Source: an uncultured Spirochaetales bacterium | GTDB taxonomy: Bacteria; Spirochaetota; Spirochaetia; Sphaerochaetales; Sphaerochaetaceae | Reading direction: 5' to 3' | Assembly: GCA_949287505.1 (NCBI GenBank) | Contig: CASEGX010000017.1 | Coordinates: 1-64,000, forward strand | DNA length: 64,000 nt | Shown here: positions 1-7,827 of the stretch, one piece after another | How the letters are laid out: each line of letters starts with the position of its first letter | Numbering within the stretch: the first letter of the stretch is position 1 | The notes under the pieces: generated by a model | The model's database searches: none | The model's input: only the letters and a program-made list of their open reading frames with translations | What the model was told of the DNA's origin: nothing | Program-made: the position numbers and the translations under genes

Positions 1-617
1 ATGTTTTCTGCCATGTCAAAGGTCATTCTTCTTATCTCTGTGAAAAGCGCTGCAATGTCCTCTTTGTCCTGAACCATGACCTCATTTTCTTCTATTTCCG
101 GGAGATCCACGCTATCCGGAGTCAGCGCCGTGATTTCTCCTGATGCGTCAGTTACAAGTTCAGCAGTGAAGGCTTCTCCTGTGACTTCTGTCTCTTCCAT
201 GCTGATCGTAAGGCTTCGCTCATCGTTTCCCAGAGCCGGGACCGAAGCTATGAGATTTTCCGATGATATGGCTATCGTGTCGGATTGGAATACGCCGTTT
301 GTGAGATTTCCATGGAATGTGTATGTGATGGTTCCGCTGCAGATTGTGATTCCTGAAAAGTCATAGCCTGAGAAAGATGCTGCTGCGACAAGGCTTCCGG
401 ATACCCCTTCTCTTGCCATCATTGCTGTATTATCGGGAATCCATCCGTAGCTGACTGTGACATCTCCTGTGCTGTCTTCGGTGATGCTTTCTAAAAGCGC
501 TGTAGGATCAATTGTCTCTGTCACGATTCTGTTTTCATCCGGTCCGTTGGATCCTGATGAGCAGGATGCAGACACAATCAGTACAATGCTCAGTAGCAAT
601 ATTGATATCTTTTTCAT
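1..617 (-). CDS. Partial lipoprotein, C-terminus beyond window
   Basis: Begins at an ATG (615-617) preceded by GGGAG and runs leftward off the window, so about 205 codons are visible. The N-terminus (MKKISILLLS...SASC) is a lipoprotein signal peptide with the acylated Cys near residue 19. The rest is rich in Ser, Thr and Gly and looks like beta structure. A stretch beginning GVSGSLVAAASF resembles GVSGQVVLDGY in the lipoprotein at 7299, so the two may share a domain. It lies 46 bases downstream of the minus-strand lipoprotein at 664-1611 and is probably co-transcribed with it. No function is recognised; an envelope location is inferred from the signal peptide. Confidence 0.8.
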   Translation of the reverse strand, partial: MKKISILLLSIVLIVSASCSSGSNGPDENRIVTETIDPTALLESITEDSTGDVTVSYGWIPDNTAMMAREGVSGSLVAAASFSGYDFSGITICSGTITYTFHGNLTNGVFQSDTIAISSENLIASVPALGNDERSLTISMEETEVTGEAFTAELVTDASGEITALTPDSVDLPEIEENEVMVQDKEDIAALFTEIRRMTFDMAEN

Positions 618-663
618 TTCATTTTTCTCCCTCACGTTACTTGCATTTTAAATTAGAAAACTC

Positions 664-1611
664 TTATTCGGAATAGGGCAGATATTCATTTGTCCTTCCG
701 AATGTGGATTTCCGTGCCTCTGTGATGAAGAAATCCTCAGCGTTGTTTGTGTCCTGTCCCCCTGGAAGTCTTGCGATAACACGGCTGGAGGTGACAAGGA
801 CTGATGAAACCGGGTCTCCGTTCCATTCTCCCAGACGCAGCAGCATCTCAGCTGCATTTCTTGTCCTGTTGTTCCCATATCCGTCTGAGAGCTCACTCTC
901 TCCTGTCGTGTAGATAAGGCCATCGATTATGTTTCCATCGAGCTCGTCATATAGTAAAAGCGCCCCATTCGTTCCCGAAAGCGTCGTGTCGCTTTCCCCG
1001 TTTATGATATACCCCATGCGTCCTTCATCAAAAACAGGTTCGAGGCTCTCAGCTTCCTTGTCCCAGTAGATGACGATCGTATCGCCTTTGCTGACTATGA
1101 TGTCGGGAAGAATCACAAGATGATTTTCCTCTCCTATGAGGCCGTCAGAGACTATCATTCCGGCAGCGCTTCCGCTTTCCATGAAAAGAATCTCGACCCT
1201 GTCCGGCGCTTCCGATGTTCCTTTTATCGATGCCTCGTTGATGAGTGCCATCGGTATTTCCAGATTCTTTCCGATAATCCTGAACGATGAACGCGACGTG
1301 TTGCCGCTTTCATCCTCCGCCATTATCGAGAGTATTGCTGTCTCTCCGCGCTTTAGCGTTGTCCTGAACGGAATCGTGAAAATGGTTCCATGCATTGAGT
1401 AGTCAAGGACTCTGTCATTGAAGATGACTTCTGTAAGCGTCACATCCTCGTTGTAGACAATGCGCATATAAGCGTTATCCCTCATTTCATATTTCAGGAC
1501 TTTCGGTATCGACTTGTCCTTGCCGTGAAAGGCATCATAGATTCTTATGCTGCCAACAGGACATGCGGACAGGATGATTGCCAGTATTGATGCAAAAAAC
1601 AGTATCCTCAT
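664..1611 (-). CDS. Lipoprotein with lamin-tail-like domain
   Basis: A 315-residue protein with a short signal peptide ending LSAC, hence a predicted lipoprotein. Residues about 40-110 look like an Ig-like beta domain. From about residue 123 (INEASIKG) to the end, the pattern resembles a lamin-tail domain: INEA start, LPDIIVSKGDTIVIYWD, then a terminal ARLPGGQDTNNAEDF segment before the final STFGRTNE. In bacteria such domains occur on surface or secreted proteins. The family call is by pattern only. No good Shine-Dalgarno precedes the ATG; a weak CGTAAT hexamer lies 6 bases upstream on this strand. It is divergent from argH and leads into the lipoprotein at 1-617. Confidence 0.75.
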   Translation of the reverse strand: MRILFFASILAIILSACPVGSIRIYDAFHGKDKSIPKVLKYEMRDNAYMRIVYNEDVTLTEVIFNDRVLDYSMHGTIFTIPFRTTLKRGETAILSIMAEDESGNTSRSSFRIIGKNLEIPMALINEASIKGTSEAPDRVEILFMESGSAAGMIVSDGLIGEENHLVILPDIIVSKGDTIVIYWDKEAESLEPVFDEGRMGYIINGESDTTLSGTNGALLLYDELDGNIIDGLIYTTGESELSDGYGNNRTRNAAEMLLRLGEWNGDPVSSVLVTSSRVIARLPGGQDTNNAEDFFITEARKSTFGRTNEYLPYSE

Positions 1612-1652
1612 ACTAAGATTACGTTCTCTCTTGTCCTTTCCGCAAAAAACTA

Positions 1653-1681
1653 TGGAAAAACAGGATAAAAATCTGTAGATT
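1653..1681 (+). promoter_or_regulatory. Leaderless-type promoter of argH
   Basis: TGGAAA (1653-1658), 17 bases, then TAGATT (1676-1681), followed by 6 bases and the argH ATG at 1688. There is no Shine-Dalgarno sequence. Transcription would start at or beside the start codon. Confidence 0.5.
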
Positions 1682-1687
1682 ACCGGT

Positions 1688-3055
1688 ATGGCAAAACTCT
1701 GGCAGAAGAATTATACGCTCGACTCCATGATGGAGCATTTTACGGTAAGGAAAGATTATATAAATGATGAGGAGCTTGTCCTTTCGGATCTTGTAGGATC
1801 AGCGGCACAGGCAAAGGGTCTTGAGAGAATCGGCATACTGACCCACGAAGAGGCATCTTCCCTTCTTCACGGGCTGGATGAAATTGCAAAGCTCCGCAGA
1901 TCGGACTCATTTCCTATCACCGTGGCAGATGAGGATTGCCATACAGCTATCGAGGGCTTCCTTACAGAACGGATAGGGGAGGCAGGGAAGAAGATCCACA
2001 CAGGTCGCAGCCGCAATGATCAGGTTCAGACCGCTCTCAGAATATATATGAGAGAGGCTTGTCTGAAGCTTTCCGCTGCAACGCTCTCATCCGTTTCCGC
2101 GCTTGTAAATCTCGCTGAGGAGAACGAGAATGTGCCGATGCCTGGACGCACGCACATGCAGATCGCAATGCCTTCATCCGTGGCTCTCTGGGCACTGTCA
2201 TTTGCAGAGGAGCTTCTTGAAGAGACTGAGATGCTCCTGGATCTTTACAGGGTGCTGGACCAGAGTCCGCTCGGATCAGCTGCCTCTTACGGTGTCACAC
2301 TTCCTCTGGACAGGGAGTATACTGCTTCTCTCATGGGATTCAGGAAAGTACAGAACAACGTGCTCTATGCAAACAATTCAAGAGGCAAGTTTGAAGCCTT
2401 CTTCCTCGATCATGCAGAGTATATTGCACTCACGCTATCGAAACTTGCGCAGGATCTGATGATCTTCACGCTTCCTGAGTTCGGGTATTTCTCGCTTCCT
2501 AGAGAGCTTTGCACAGGTTCTTCGATAATGCCGCAGAAGAAGAATCCTGATGGACTGGAGCTTGCCAGGTCCAGAACTGCACTTATAGGATCATGCTCAA
2601 TGAGGGTCAAGAGCATCATAAAGGCGCTTCCTTCTGGATACAACCGTGACTTCCAGGATACAAAGGAACCCCTTCTTGAAGGATTCAGGACCACAGAGGA
2701 GCTTGTTCTCATCATGGCCGAGATGATTGAGAAGCTTGAGGTTCATGTGCCTGCACTCAAGAAAGCCTGCGTGCCTGAGCTGTATGCGACAGACCGCGTG
2801 ATGGAGAAAGTCCTTTCAGGTGGCAATTTCCGCGACAGTTACAGAAATGTCGGCCTGAATCTTGAAGATGTAGAGGCAGAAGATCCGGTTGCTTCGCTTG
2901 GGAAGAGAACAAGCATCGGTACGACGGGAAATCTTGGACTGGGGAAGGACAAAACATGGCTTAAGGAACTCAATGAGCGCATAAATACTGAAAGTGAAAG
3001 GCTTTGCGGTATTTATCGTGCGCTTGTTCCCTCCATTTCCGAGGTCATTCTCTGA
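1688..3055 (+). CDS. argH: Argininosuccinate lyase
   Basis: Cleaves argininosuccinate to arginine and fumarate, the last step of arginine synthesis, in the cytoplasm. At 455 residues it has the normal family length. The fumarase/ASL signature GSSIMPQKKNPD lies at about residues 277-288; HTGRSRNDQ (about 103-111) and GRTHMQ (about 150-155) are the other conserved active-site blocks. The N-terminus MAKLW matches other ArgH starts and supports the ATG at 1688, although no ribosome site is visible. No other arginine gene is adjacent; the PRPP synthetase gene follows after 45 bases with its own promoter-like sequence. Confidence 0.96.
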   Translation: MAKLWQKNYTLDSMMEHFTVRKDYINDEELVLSDLVGSAAQAKGLERIGILTHEEASSLLHGLDEIAKLRRSDSFPITVADEDCHTAIEGFLTERIGEAGKKIHTGRSRNDQVQTALRIYMREACLKLSAATLSSVSALVNLAEENENVPMPGRTHMQIAMPSSVALWALSFAEELLEETEMLLDLYRVLDQSPLGSAASYGVTLPLDREYTASLMGFRKVQNNVLYANNSRGKFEAFFLDHAEYIALTLSKLAQDLMIFTLPEFGYFSLPRELCTGSSIMPQKKNPDGLELARSRTALIGSCSMRVKSIIKALPSGYNRDFQDTKEPLLEGFRTTEELVLIMAEMIEKLEVHVPALKKACVPELYATDRVMEKVLSGGNFRDSYRNVGLNLEDVEAEDPVASLGKRTSIGTTGNLGLGKDKTWLKELNERINTESERLCGIYRALVPSISEVIL

Positions 3056-3065
3056 AGTATCCGCC

Positions 3066-3094
3066 TTGAAAAGGCTATCTTATTGTAATAGAGT
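3066..3094 (+). promoter_or_regulatory. Leaderless-type promoter of prs
   Basis: TTGAAA (3066-3071; one mismatch to TTGACA), exactly 17 bases, TAGAGT (3089-3094), 6 bases, then ATG at 3101. This is one of the clearest examples in the window of a -10 box directly in front of a start codon. Confidence 0.6.
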
Positions 3095-3100
3095 TTGCGT

Positions 3101-4381
3101 ATGAGCATCATCAAACCCCATAAGCTCGGTGTCATTGCAGGTCCGGGCTCAGAGTATTTCACTGGCAAGGTCGTCAAGCATCTCAGACGTCTTTATATCG
3201 ACAGATATGAAAAGCTTTCAGAAGTCCTCACCAAGCGCCACAACATGTCCGATGAGGAACTTCTTAAAATGGTCACATTGATTGATGACCTTGACAGCAG
3301 GAAAATACCGGCAGGAAAGCTTCCTACAGCATTCCATTGCCCGGATTTGACCATCAACGTCAAATACACCAGATTCGCCAATGGGGAGGAGAAGGCAGAG
3401 ATAATCGATCCTGTCCGTGGCCTGAATGTCTATATCATTCATGATGTATCGAACTCTGCTCCGATAAAGGTTGCAGGACTCGATGAGCCACAGCCGCTGA
3501 GCGTGAATGACCATCTCATGTTCCTTTTCACGACAATACATGCTGTAAAGCTTGCAGGAGCGCTCTCCGTGACGCTTGTCCTTCCGACCTATCCGTATGC
3601 CAGACAGCATAAGAAGGCTGGACGCGAGGCTCTTACAGCTTCGATGTTCGCTCATTTCTGCGAGAATCTTGGTGTTGAGCGCATTATCACTCTGGATATC
3701 CACTCAAGGGAAATCGAGAATGCCTTCACGACATGCCATCTGGAGAATCTCCATGGATCGTATCAGACGCTGATTGCGCTTCGTAAGCTGATTGATTTCT
3801 CCGATCCTGATCTTGTTGTCGTTTCTCCTGATACAGGAGCTGTATCAAGGAACAAATTCTATGCACAGGGTCTCCACAGGCCTCTTGCTATGCTTTATAA
3901 GGAAAGAGATTACTCGATTGTCTCCCGCGATGCGAAGAACACCAACATCAAGAGCATAAACCTTCTCGGTGATGTGAAGGGCAAGACTGTCCTTATGGCT
4001 GATGACATGATAGCAACTGGCGGTACGATGATCATCGCAATGCGTGAGCTCATGAACAGGGGCGCCAAGAAGATCATCTGCATGGTCTCTCTTCCGTTCT
4101 TCAATGGAAATGCCATCGAGAATTTCGATGCTGCCTATAAAGAGGGAGTTTTCTGGAGGATCATCGGTACGAATGCTGTCTACCAGGGAAAGGGCCTTCT
4201 TGAAAAGGAATGGTTCGTACAGGCAGATGTCACTGAGCTATTTGCGAGGGTAATATCACGTCTGCACCATGGTCGTTCCATCTCTCCTCTTCTCGACAAC
4301 AGACGCTTCATACAGAAGCTCATCGATACATCCCAGGCGAATCCAAGCGCTCCTCTCATTCAGGAAAGCAGCCAGGACTGA
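3101..4381 (+). CDS. prs: Ribose-phosphate pyrophosphokinase, long form
   Basis: Makes PRPP from ribose 5-phosphate and ATP, feeding purine, pyrimidine, His and Trp synthesis. It has 426 residues against about 310-320 in the usual enzyme; the extra length lies mostly near the N-terminus (about residues 25-85) and at the C-terminus. Conserved blocks are TRFANGEE, LPTYPYARQHKK, LDIHS and the PRPP loop VLMADDMIATGGT (about 297-309), where the usual DDMIDTGGT has Ala in place of the second-last Asp. A TTG at 3095 is possible, but the ATG at 3101 fits the promoter spacing. The long form could be a diverged Prs paralogue; activity is inferred from the loop and fold pattern. Confidence 0.85.
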   Translation: MSIIKPHKLGVIAGPGSEYFTGKVVKHLRRLYIDRYEKLSEVLTKRHNMSDEELLKMVTLIDDLDSRKIPAGKLPTAFHCPDLTINVKYTRFANGEEKAEIIDPVRGLNVYIIHDVSNSAPIKVAGLDEPQPLSVNDHLMFLFTTIHAVKLAGALSVTLVLPTYPYARQHKKAGREALTASMFAHFCENLGVERIITLDIHSREIENAFTTCHLENLHGSYQTLIALRKLIDFSDPDLVVVSPDTGAVSRNKFYAQGLHRPLAMLYKERDYSIVSRDAKNTNIKSINLLGDVKGKTVLMADDMIATGGTMIIAMRELMNRGAKKIICMVSLPFFNGNAIENFDAAYKEGVFWRIIGTNAVYQGKGLLEKEWFVQADVTELFARVISRLHHGRSISPLLDNRRFIQKLIDTSQANPSAPLIQESSQD

Positions 4382-4392
4382 GGGGGTAAGCT

Positions 4393-5601
4393 ATGCAGAT
4401 GTCCAACCGTATTTCAGGTTTTCAGTGTTCTCCTATACGCCGTCTTGTTCCATATTCCCGCGATGCTGTTGAGAAGGGTATTCATGTCGTCCATCTGAAC
4501 ATCGGTCAGCCGGATATAAAGACTCCGAAAGAGGCACTGGAGGCAATCCATAGCTATGATAAGGACATCATCGAATATGGCATAAGTGAAGGGGAGGTTT
4601 CTCTCCGCCGCGGTCTTGTCCGCTATTACGCCAAATATGGTATAAAGGTCAGCCAGGATGACATCATGATCACGACAGGAGGCTCTGAGGCGATTCAGTT
4701 CGTATTCATGACACTCTGTGATCCATTTGATGAGTTCATCATTCCTGAGCCTTATTACACGAATGTCGCGACATTTGCAAATATAGCGATGGTTACGCTC
4801 CGTCCTGTGACATCATCTTCTGATGATAACTTCGCTCTTCCATCCATTCAGGAATTCGAGAAGCGAATCAACAAGAAGACGATGGGTATCATGCTTTGCT
4901 CTCCTAACAATCCTACGGGACATGTATATACACAGGAAGAGCTGAGGGGACTTCTTGAACTCTGCCGCAAATACGACATCTTCCTTGTCGTTGATGAGGT
5001 TTACAGAGAGTTCTGCTATGACGGAAAGAGCTTCACGTCTATTCTTTCCTTCCCCGAGTATCAGGACAGGGTCATCTGTATAGATTCATTTTCAAAGCGC
5101 TTCTCAATGTGCGGAGCCAGAGTCGGTGCAATCGTGACTCACAACAGAGATGTTCTGGAGTCAGCGCTCAAGCTTGCACAGGCAAGGCTCTGTCCTCCTG
5201 CCGTAGAGCAGGTTGCAGCTGCTGCGGCGCTCAACGCTCCTGATGAGTATGTTGAGGATGTCAGGGAGGAGTACGAACATAGAAGGAATGTCATGATTTC
5301 TCGCATGCAGCGCATTCCTGGAGTACGCTGCAGCCTTCCTAAAGGTGCGTTCTATTTTGTCGTCGATCTTCCAGTAGATGACGCTGAGAAGTTTGCTATC
5401 TTCATGCTCCGTGATTTCTCCTATGAAGGTTGCACTACGATGATTGCTCCTGCAGAAGGATTCTATGTTACTCCGGGCCTTGGCAAACAGCAGGCGCGTA
5501 TCGCTTATGTCCTGAATGAAAAAGAACTCCTGATGGGTGCAGAATGCCTGGAACGTGGGCTAAAGGTGTACCGAAGAGAAGTTATGGGAATCAGAGACTG
5601 A
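4393..5601 (+). CDS. PLP-dependent aminotransferase, class I/II
   Basis: A fold-type I aminotransferase of 402 residues, most like aspartate/aromatic aminotransferases. CSPNNPTG, VVDEVYREF and SFSKRFSMCGARVG mark the PLP site, with Lys235 as the Schiff-base lysine. The C-terminus is complete. AGGGGG (4381-4386) lies 6 bases before the ATG and begins at the last base of the prs stop codon, so the two genes form an operon. The substrate cannot be read from sequence; an amino acid:2-oxoglutarate transfer is the safe reading. A terminator follows at 5618. Confidence 0.88.
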   Translation: MQMSNRISGFQCSPIRRLVPYSRDAVEKGIHVVHLNIGQPDIKTPKEALEAIHSYDKDIIEYGISEGEVSLRRGLVRYYAKYGIKVSQDDIMITTGGSEAIQFVFMTLCDPFDEFIIPEPYYTNVATFANIAMVTLRPVTSSSDDNFALPSIQEFEKRINKKTMGIMLCSPNNPTGHVYTQEELRGLLELCRKYDIFLVVDEVYREFCYDGKSFTSILSFPEYQDRVICIDSFSKRFSMCGARVGAIVTHNRDVLESALKLAQARLCPPAVEQVAAAAALNAPDEYVEDVREEYEHRRNVMISRMQRIPGVRCSLPKGAFYFVVDLPVDDAEKFAIFMLRDFSYEGCTTMIAPAEGFYVTPGLGKQQARIAYVLNEKELLMGAECLERGLKVYRREVMGIRD

Positions 5602-5617
5602 TTATCTTTTTCTTTCG

Positions 5618-5651
5618 TGGCCTGAGCAAAGTAATCTCAGGCCATAATTTT
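5618..5651 (+). terminator. Intrinsic terminator after aminotransferase
   Basis: A 9-bp perfect stem (TGGCCTGAG / CTCAGGCCA, 5618-5626 and 5636-5644) with a 9-base loop, followed by TAATTTT. Confidence 0.7.
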
Positions 5652-5708
5652 CATCCGTTTCCTGACCATTTTCTCCACTCAATGCGTATTAAGATTGAGG
5701 AGAAAACA

Positions 5709-6563
5709 ATGGCAAGTGACAAACCTGTAGATAAGAGAACAATTGAGCTCATCATGAATCTGCGTCTGGTTGATGATCTTTGTTTCAGCTGCGCATTCGA
5801 AGACAACCTTGAAGGTGTCGAATTCATGGTACGCACGATTCTTTCTCGCGATGATATCACAATAGTGAATGCGAAGACGCAGAAGAAGATTCCGAATATA
5901 CTTGGGCATTCTGTCATCTTCGATCTGCTGGCAGTCGAAAGTTCCGGTGACATCATCAATATTGAGATGCAACTGTACACCGGATGCAAGGAGGAACTTG
6001 TTCCCCGCATGGAATTCTATGCCTCCGCCGCCTATCTGCGTTTTCTTGGAAAAGGAGAAACGTATGCAAATGCAAGACGCGTATATACGATATTCATCAT
6101 TGATTATGATTTTGGAGGCATGAACAGACCTGTATATATTTACAGTCGGAAAGATCAGTATGGAGCTGCGCTCAATGGTAACATGATCACTCTTACGGTG
6201 GCAAATTCTTCGTATCGTGATACGATAGAGACGGAGATAAGCAAGCTGTATAGTGATCTTCACGAGAAAGAGATAAGCCGAATGAAGTGTCCTGTGATGA
6301 GGAAAAGTCTTGAGAATGTGAAAGGGGGAGAGATTATGGAAGCAAAAGCCTATCGTATCATGGATCAGCTTAGGGAAGAATTCCTTAACGAAGGTCTTGA
6401 AACAGGGCGTAGGGAAGGCCTGATGGAAGGTCGCAGAAAGAGTTCTGAACAGATTGCTGAGAGGATGCTGAAAACGGGAGAATTCCAGATAGAACAGATT
6501 GCTTCTCTTACAGGTCTGTCTGTTTCCGATGTGAATGCGATAGCTTCAAGGCTCGGCAGGTGA
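5709..6563 (+). CDS. Rpn family PD-(D/E)XK nuclease (putative transposase-like)
   Basis: A 284-residue protein of the Rpn/transposase-31 family, whose characterised E. coli members are DNA endonucleases that promote RecA-independent recombination. The nuclease core shows an acidic residue in SVIFDLLAVES followed by NIEMQLY, the E-x-Q form of the PD-(D/E)XK site. The C-terminus is a charged helix (EGLETGRREGLMEGRR) and a small helical module ending in ASRLGR, typical of the family. GAGGAG (5697-5702) sits 6 bases before the ATG at 5709, which decides the start over longer upstream options. It stands alone after a terminator. No terminal inverted repeats were seen, so it is a resident gene rather than an intact mobile element. 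Confidence 0.88.
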   Translation: MASDKPVDKRTIELIMNLRLVDDLCFSCAFEDNLEGVEFMVRTILSRDDITIVNAKTQKKIPNILGHSVIFDLLAVESSGDIINIEMQLYTGCKEELVPRMEFYASAAYLRFLGKGETYANARRVYTIFIIDYDFGGMNRPVYIYSRKDQYGAALNGNMITLTVANSSYRDTIETEISKLYSDLHEKEISRMKCPVMRKSLENVKGGEIMEAKAYRIMDQLREEFLNEGLETGRREGLMEGRRKSSEQIAERMLKTGEFQIEQIASLTGLSVSDVNAIASRLGR

Positions 6564-6653
6564 TTGCAGTATATAGTAATGAGTGCAATCAAAGACCGGA
6601 CACTTCTATAAAAAAGTATTCTCTATTATTATCTTTATCCGGAGGTTCTTGTT

Positions 6654-7176
6654 GTGAAAAGAACAGTTTTTGCACTTGTTGTGCTCTCTCTTATTGCAGT
6701 TCTTATAGCAGGCTGCAGTCCGGATGTCGGAACAGGTGATTCCGGCAATGATAATACCCCCCCCCGTTGAGGAAAATCCAGAAGTAGATCTTCCTTCCGG
6801 CGCACCTGAGCTGGCAGGTACTTTTGAAGAGTATTGCAATCTGGCTGCTCCTGATATGGATGAAAACACTGTGGCAGGTTGGCTTATGTACATGGTCTGT
6901 GCTATTGGACAGCAGGAGGCACATGAAGATCCGATTGGTACGACAACGGAGAAAACCTACATAATTGACGGTGATTCCATTCCTGAAGCCGGAGCTAGTT
7001 ACTGGGGCTCTTTCACTATGGACATAACGGAAAATAAAATGTCTGCAAGTGGACGGCTGTCATTAATGGATAGATTCGTATTCGATATCAGTGGCTATAT
7101 GACAGAGGTTGACGGAATCATTGAAATCAATGGACAGGAATACAGTTTCCTGACTCCTTCCCTCGGCATAGACTGA
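6654..7176 (+). CDS. Phase-variable small lipoprotein A (OFF as assembled)
   Basis: The GTG at 6654 with GGAGG 8 bases upstream starts a lipoprotein signal peptide (KRTVFALVVLSLI..LIAGC), followed by SPDVGTGDSGNDN and a run of nine C bases (6757-6765). With C9 the frame stops at TGA 6768-6770. With C8 (or C11) it continues without a stop to 7176, giving a 173-residue protein with an acidic linker (EENPEVDLPSG) and a beta-rich domain ending TPSLGID. The intact downstream frame argues for a switchable gene rather than a decayed one. The function is unknown; a surface lipoprotein is inferred. Its 5' part is nearly identical to that of the gene at 7299. Confidence 0.75.
6757..6765 (+). repeat. 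Poly-C tract, C9
   Basis: Nine C bases between ATA and GTTGAGG, just after the lipoprotein Cys codon of gene A. The reading frame is closed with nine and open with eight or eleven. Confidence 0.9.
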
Positions 7177-7181
7177 TTTTC

Positions 7182-7217
7182 ATACCCTGCTCATAATTCC
7201 TTTGGCAGGGTATTCTT
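7182..7217 (+). terminator. Terminator-like hairpin after lipoprotein A
   Basis: A 9-bp stem, ATACCCTGC (7182-7190) with GCAGGGTAT (7205-7213), a 14-base loop and a short TCTT tail. Confidence 0.55.
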
Positions 7218-7298
7218 CAATGAATTCTGCTTATAATGTGAAAACTGCTTCTTTTCATGGTATGCTTTCTTAGATATTATCTTTTCAAGAGGTTAAAT

Positions 7299-7783
7299 AT
7301 GAAAAGAGCAGTTTATGCACTTGTTGTGCTCTCTCTTATTGCAGCTCTTCTAGCAAGCTGCAGTCCGGATGTCGGAACAGGTGATTCCGGCAATGATAAC
7401 CCCCCCCCGTTGATGATCCTGTAACGGTTCCTGTAGAGGAAGCAACAAATGCTGAAAAACAGCTGGTTGCGACGGCTGTTGTGAAGGTCTTCTCGACTTA
7501 CTTTAGCATTTTTTATTGGGGTGGGGATGTCGATGTGGATGAGCCATATTCACAGGGCGGAGTTTCCGGCCAAGTAGTGCTTGACGGATACATCAACCCG
7601 AGTTCATTTGCAGGAAGCATCAACGTGAATGCAGATCTTTCTTATGAAGGACATGACATTGACATCACAGGTCTTCTGTATGTTGCGGATTCACAGCCGG
7701 ATTGTTCGGATCTGGAAATCTTCATAGATGGAAAAACAGTCAGTGGTGAAGAGCTTAATCAGCTTGTGAGCCGTTATTTCTGA
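7299..7783 (+). CDS. Phase-variable small lipoprotein B (OFF as assembled)
   Basis: The ATG at 7299 has AGAGG 6 bases upstream. The signal peptide (KRAVYALVVLSLI..LLASC) and SPDVGTGDSGNDN are encoded by DNA matching gene A at 94 of 99 bases. A C9 tract (7400-7408) follows. As assembled the frame ends at TAA 7422-7424. With C10 (or C7) it opens into VDDPVTVPVEEATNAEKQ and on to 7783, a 161-residue lipoprotein. The mature domain differs from that of A and includes GVSGQVVLDGY, which resembles the lipoprotein at 1-617. The function is unknown. A strong terminator follows at 7796. Confidence 0.75.
7400..7408 (+). repeat. Poly-C tract, C9
   Basis: Nine C bases between GATAA and GTTGATG in gene B, at the same place relative to the signal peptide as in gene A. 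The frame is open with ten or seven. Confidence 0.9.
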
Positions 7784-7795
7784 TTGTCCTAAGAG

Positions 7796-7826
7796 TGGGG
7801 GATGAGTCCACATCCCCCATCGTTTT
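7796..7826 (+). terminator. Intrinsic terminator between convergent genes
   Basis: Stem TGGGGGATG (7796-7804) with CATCCCCCA (7811-7819), a 6-base loop, then TCGTTTT. It sits between lipoprotein B and the convergent oxidoreductase and may serve both. Confidence 0.8.
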
Positions 7827-7827
7827 A

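Noticed and set aside
3063-3075. GCCTT-GAA-AAGGC palindrome as an argH terminator
   Set aside because: Only a 5-bp stem with no U run; it overlaps the TTGAAA -35 box of prs.
5601-6600. Intact mobile element around the Rpn nuclease
   Set aside because: No terminal inverted repeats or target duplications; the gene has normal signals and a terminator from its neighbour.
6654-7783. Simple pseudogenes for the two small lipoproteins
   Set aside because: Each has a single lesion at a homopolymer, intact downstream frames and good start signals, which fits switching or an assembly length error better than decay.
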